A stretch of 45,023 nt of DNA from Flavobacteriaceae bacterium (GTDB lineage: Bacteria > Bacteroidota > Bacteroidia > Flavobacteriales > Flavobacteriaceae), in the NCBI GenBank assembly GCA_030835325.1, contig JAURPF010000160.1, positions 1 through 45,023 of the forward strand, given 5' to 3'. The notes under the pieces were generated by a model, which had not been told where the DNA came from, made no database searches, and saw nothing but the letters and a program-made list of their open reading frames with translations. Below, piece after piece: positions 43,492 to 45,023 of the stretch (its first letter is position 1; every line of letters begins with the position of its first letter). Made by a program: the position numbers and the translations under genes.

Positions 43492-44190
43492 ATGAAAAAA
43501 TTAGTAGCAGAATTTATCGGCACAATGTGGCTGGTGCTAGGAGGATGTGGAAGCGCCGTTATTGCATCGGGAGTTTCTAATGTAGGAATAGGACTTGTTG
43601 GAGTTTCTCTTGCTTTTGGACTTACAGTATTAACAGGAGCCTATGCCTTAGGACATATTTCTGGAGGTCACTTTAATCCAGCTGTATCTGTAGGCCTATG
43701 GATTGGAGGAAGGTTTGACAAGAAAGATTTACTGCCATACATTGGTTCTCAAGTATTAGGGGGGGCTTTGGGAGCAGCAATTTTATATTTAATAGTAAGC
43801 AGCTCCGTTGGTTTTTCTGGAATTGGTTCAGAACCAGGTGCATTTGCAACAAACTTTTATGATGCAAATGTGTATGGAGTAAACTTTGGAATGATAGGAG
43901 CTTTGGTAACAGAAATCGTTATGACATTTATGTTCTTAATAGTAATTCTTGGAGCAACTCATAAAAATGCCTCCCCAGGTTTTGGCGGGATGACAATTGG
44001 TTTGGCTTTAACTTTAATACACCTGATTAGTATTCCTGTAACAAATACCTCTGTAAACCCAGCAAGAAGCACTGCAGTAGCAATTTTTGCTGAAGCAAAT
44101 GCAATGGGTCAATTGTGGTTGTTTTGGGTTGCTCCAATGGTGGGTGCAGTTTTGGCTGGGATCGTTTACAAGTTCATTTCATCAGAATAA
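43492..44190 (+). CDS. aqpZ: Aquaporin Z
   Basis: A 232-residue inner-membrane water channel with six helices and two NPA half-helices: NPA at 62-64 (GGHFNPAVS) and at 189-191 (SVNPARS). The selectivity filter residues Phe42, His177, Thr186 and Arg192 match the water-selective AqpZ pattern rather than a glycerol facilitator. It starts [18 protein letters not shown], the usual N-terminus. It stands alone between two copies of a repeated terminator element and is followed by an OmpA-like gene on the same strand. Confidence 0.96.
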   Translation: MKKLVAEFIGTMWLVLGGCGSAVIASGVSNVGIGLVGVSLAFGLTVLTGAYALGHISGGHFNPAVSVGLWIGGRFDKKDLLPYIGSQVLGGALGAAILYLIVSSSVGFSGIGSEPGAFATNFYDANVYGVNFGMIGALVTEIVMTFMFLIVILGATHKNASPGFGGMTIGLALTLIHLISIPVTNTSVNPARSTAVAIFAEANAMGQLWLFWVAPMVGAVLAGIVYKFISSE

Positions 44191-44259
44191 AGGAACTTAG
44201 CCATTGGCTAATAATAAACAGTCTGTATTAAAGTATGAATTGAAAAGATAGTTGAAAAA

Positions 44260-44402
44260 TTATATAGTTCATAGCCTCTCGGCTTTGAGCATCTGGTGCT
44301 TGCAAGACTATAAAGTCACAACCAAGGGTTGTGACTTTTTTTGTTTGTTTGTGTCCAAATAAAACACACACGATAATTTGTTGTTGAGTGTGAACTATAT
44401 AA
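44260..44402. repeat. 12-bp inverted repeat pair enclosing terminator copy 2
   Basis: TTATATAGTTCA (44260-44271) and TGAACTATATAA (44391-44402) are exact inverted copies 119 bp apart. They enclose the second terminator element. This could be the ends of a small non-coding insertion of about 143 bp, but no target-site duplication is obvious, and chance cannot be excluded. Confidence 0.35.
44298..44343 (+). terminator. Terminator after aqpZ, copy 2 of a repeated element
   Basis: TAAAGTCACAACC and GGTTGTGACTTT stem with an AAG loop and a T-run (stem from 44311). The preceding GCTTGCAAGACTA closely matches GCTTACAGGACTA before copy 1. The loop is the reverse complement of the loop of copy 1. Confidence 0.85.
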
Positions 44403-44412
44403 ACCGAATCAC

Positions 44413-45023
44413 ATGAGCAAAAAAACCGTTTATTTACTGGGAATTTTATTCACCATTATTATTGGGTCTATCCTTTATTATTACTTCTGTAGCAATTCTT
44501 GTCAAAACACAACAAACAACAAGCAATCAACCATTTCAAATACCTCCAATGGGTCTAAAAGCTTAAATCCCTTTTCAATATCTGGAGCGGACCTTGACAT
44601 CAGGGCTAATGAAAACTTTAACTTTAACTACTCAGGACATACCATTTTGATGCCTATCCCTGAATTATTAAAAGATTCCGTCGAAAAATTAAAAACCTAC
44701 ATGGCTCTAAACCCCTCAAAAATTTTAAAAGTAATAGGCCTTTTTAAAGAGGAAGAGTCAAATACATCGACTTTTAAAAACCTAGGTTTAGCTCGCGCCG
44801 ATGCCGTTAAAACACAACTAAGCTCATGGGGTATTTCTGCTGATAAAATTATTACTTCTGGAAAAATCAGTGATAGCTTACATCAAGATATTAATGGTGT
44901 TTTACACGGTCCTTTTGTTCTTTTAATTGACGAAAACTTGTCCGAACAGAGTCTTCTAAAAAAAGTGCTATTAAAATCTCCTACATTAATGACTTTTGAC
45001 TCTGGGAAACACAAAACATCAAA
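44413..45023 (+). CDS. OmpA-family protein, membrane-anchored, partial (3' end outside window)
   Basis: The first 203 residues are seen. An N-terminal hydrophobic helix (5-25, VYLLGILFTIIIGSILYYYF) anchors the protein in the inner membrane or acts as an uncleaved signal. A low-complexity Asn/Ser/Thr linker (30-50) leads to a periplasmic OmpA-like domain (about 75-175) with LGLARADAVKTQLSSWGIS, the usual LSxxRAxxV helix in altered form. The canonical GHTD loop is replaced by IGLFKEEES, so peptidoglycan binding may be weak. Flavobacteria have a family with two such domains, so a second probably follows beyond the edge. It starts at ATG 44413 after the terminator of aqpZ. Confidence 0.8.
   Translation, partial: MSKKTVYLLGILFTIIIGSILYYYFCSNSCQNTTNNKQSTISNTSNGSKSLNPFSISGADLDIRANENFNFNYSGHTILMPIPELLKDSVEKLKTYMALNPSKILKVIGLFKEEESNTSTFKNLGLARADAVKTQLSSWGISADKIITSGKISDSLHQDINGVLHGPFVLLIDENLSEQSLLKKVLLKSPTLMTFDSGKHKTS

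Noticed and set aside
1-45023. tRNA, rRNA, transposase or phage genes
   Set aside because: I looked through the intergenic regions on both strands and found no cloverleaf pattern, rRNA motif or recombinase; the few gaps over 300 bases are described in the features.

Overview
The window looks like part of the chromosome of a marine-type flavobacterium (Bacteroidetes, Flavobacteriaceae-like). It is AT-rich. It holds a type IX secretion (T9SS) sorting-domain fragment, an OmpA with TSP3 calcium repeats, an IPExxxVDY-family gene, a viroplasmin-type RNase H and several -7 boxes of the Bacteroidetes form TAnnTTTG. Genes are dense and mostly housekeeping. I saw no tRNA or rRNA gene, insertion sequence, prophage or CRISPR array.

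Region by region. (1) 1-2.8 kb is a looser stretch: the orphan 3' end of a T9SS cargo gene, two overlapping small membrane-protein genes, a tandem pair of DoxX-like genes, a decayed alpha/beta-hydrolase, a four-helix membrane protein and a small conserved protein. (2) 2.86-11.25 kb (minus) encodes an alpha/beta hydrolase and the two halves of an AddAB/RecB-like helicase-nuclease, separated by an OmpA/TSP3 outer-membrane gene that has its own near-perfect promoter. (3) 11.3-16.3 kb has superoxide dismutase (plus), then on the minus strand a long PurF-family amidotransferase, a PfkB kinase, RNase HI and PurN. (4) 16.4-20.8 kb (plus) is acpP-fabF-rnc-IPExxxVDY-pyk. (5) 20.8-27.5 kb (minus) is the tight branched-chain amino acid operon ilvD-ilvB-ilvN-ilvC-ilvA. 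(6) 27.8-38.3 kb is a nitrogen-assimilation block: gltB-gltD (minus), and on the plus strand an OmpL-like porin, an ammonium transporter, an unusual P-II protein and a second ammonium transporter. (7) 38.4-45.0 kb has PEP carboxylase (minus), a CYTH phosphohydrolase, an ALDH7-type dehydrogenase, aquaporin Z and the start of an OmpA-like protein cut by the window edge.

How they fit together: porin, Amt and P-II would bring in and gauge ammonium, GltBD turns glutamine plus 2-oxoglutarate into glutamate, and the Ilv enzymes downstream consume amino groups. PEP carboxylase and pyruvate kinase supply the carbon skeletons.

The strongest non-coding observation is a shared promoter layout in front of the porin-amt and P-II-amt operons. 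Each has two ACCC/GGGT inverted sites about 52 bp apart, with the near site centred about 34 bp upstream of the end of a TAnnTTTG box that has no recognisable -33 box. This suggests an undescribed nitrogen-responsive activator. Other items worth a look are a P-II T-loop with altered effector-contact residues, a 46-codon ORF between gltB and the porin, a leader with competing stems before ilvD, a repeated terminator element on both sides of aqpZ, and a PEP carboxylase whose conserved FHGRGG histidine is aspartate.
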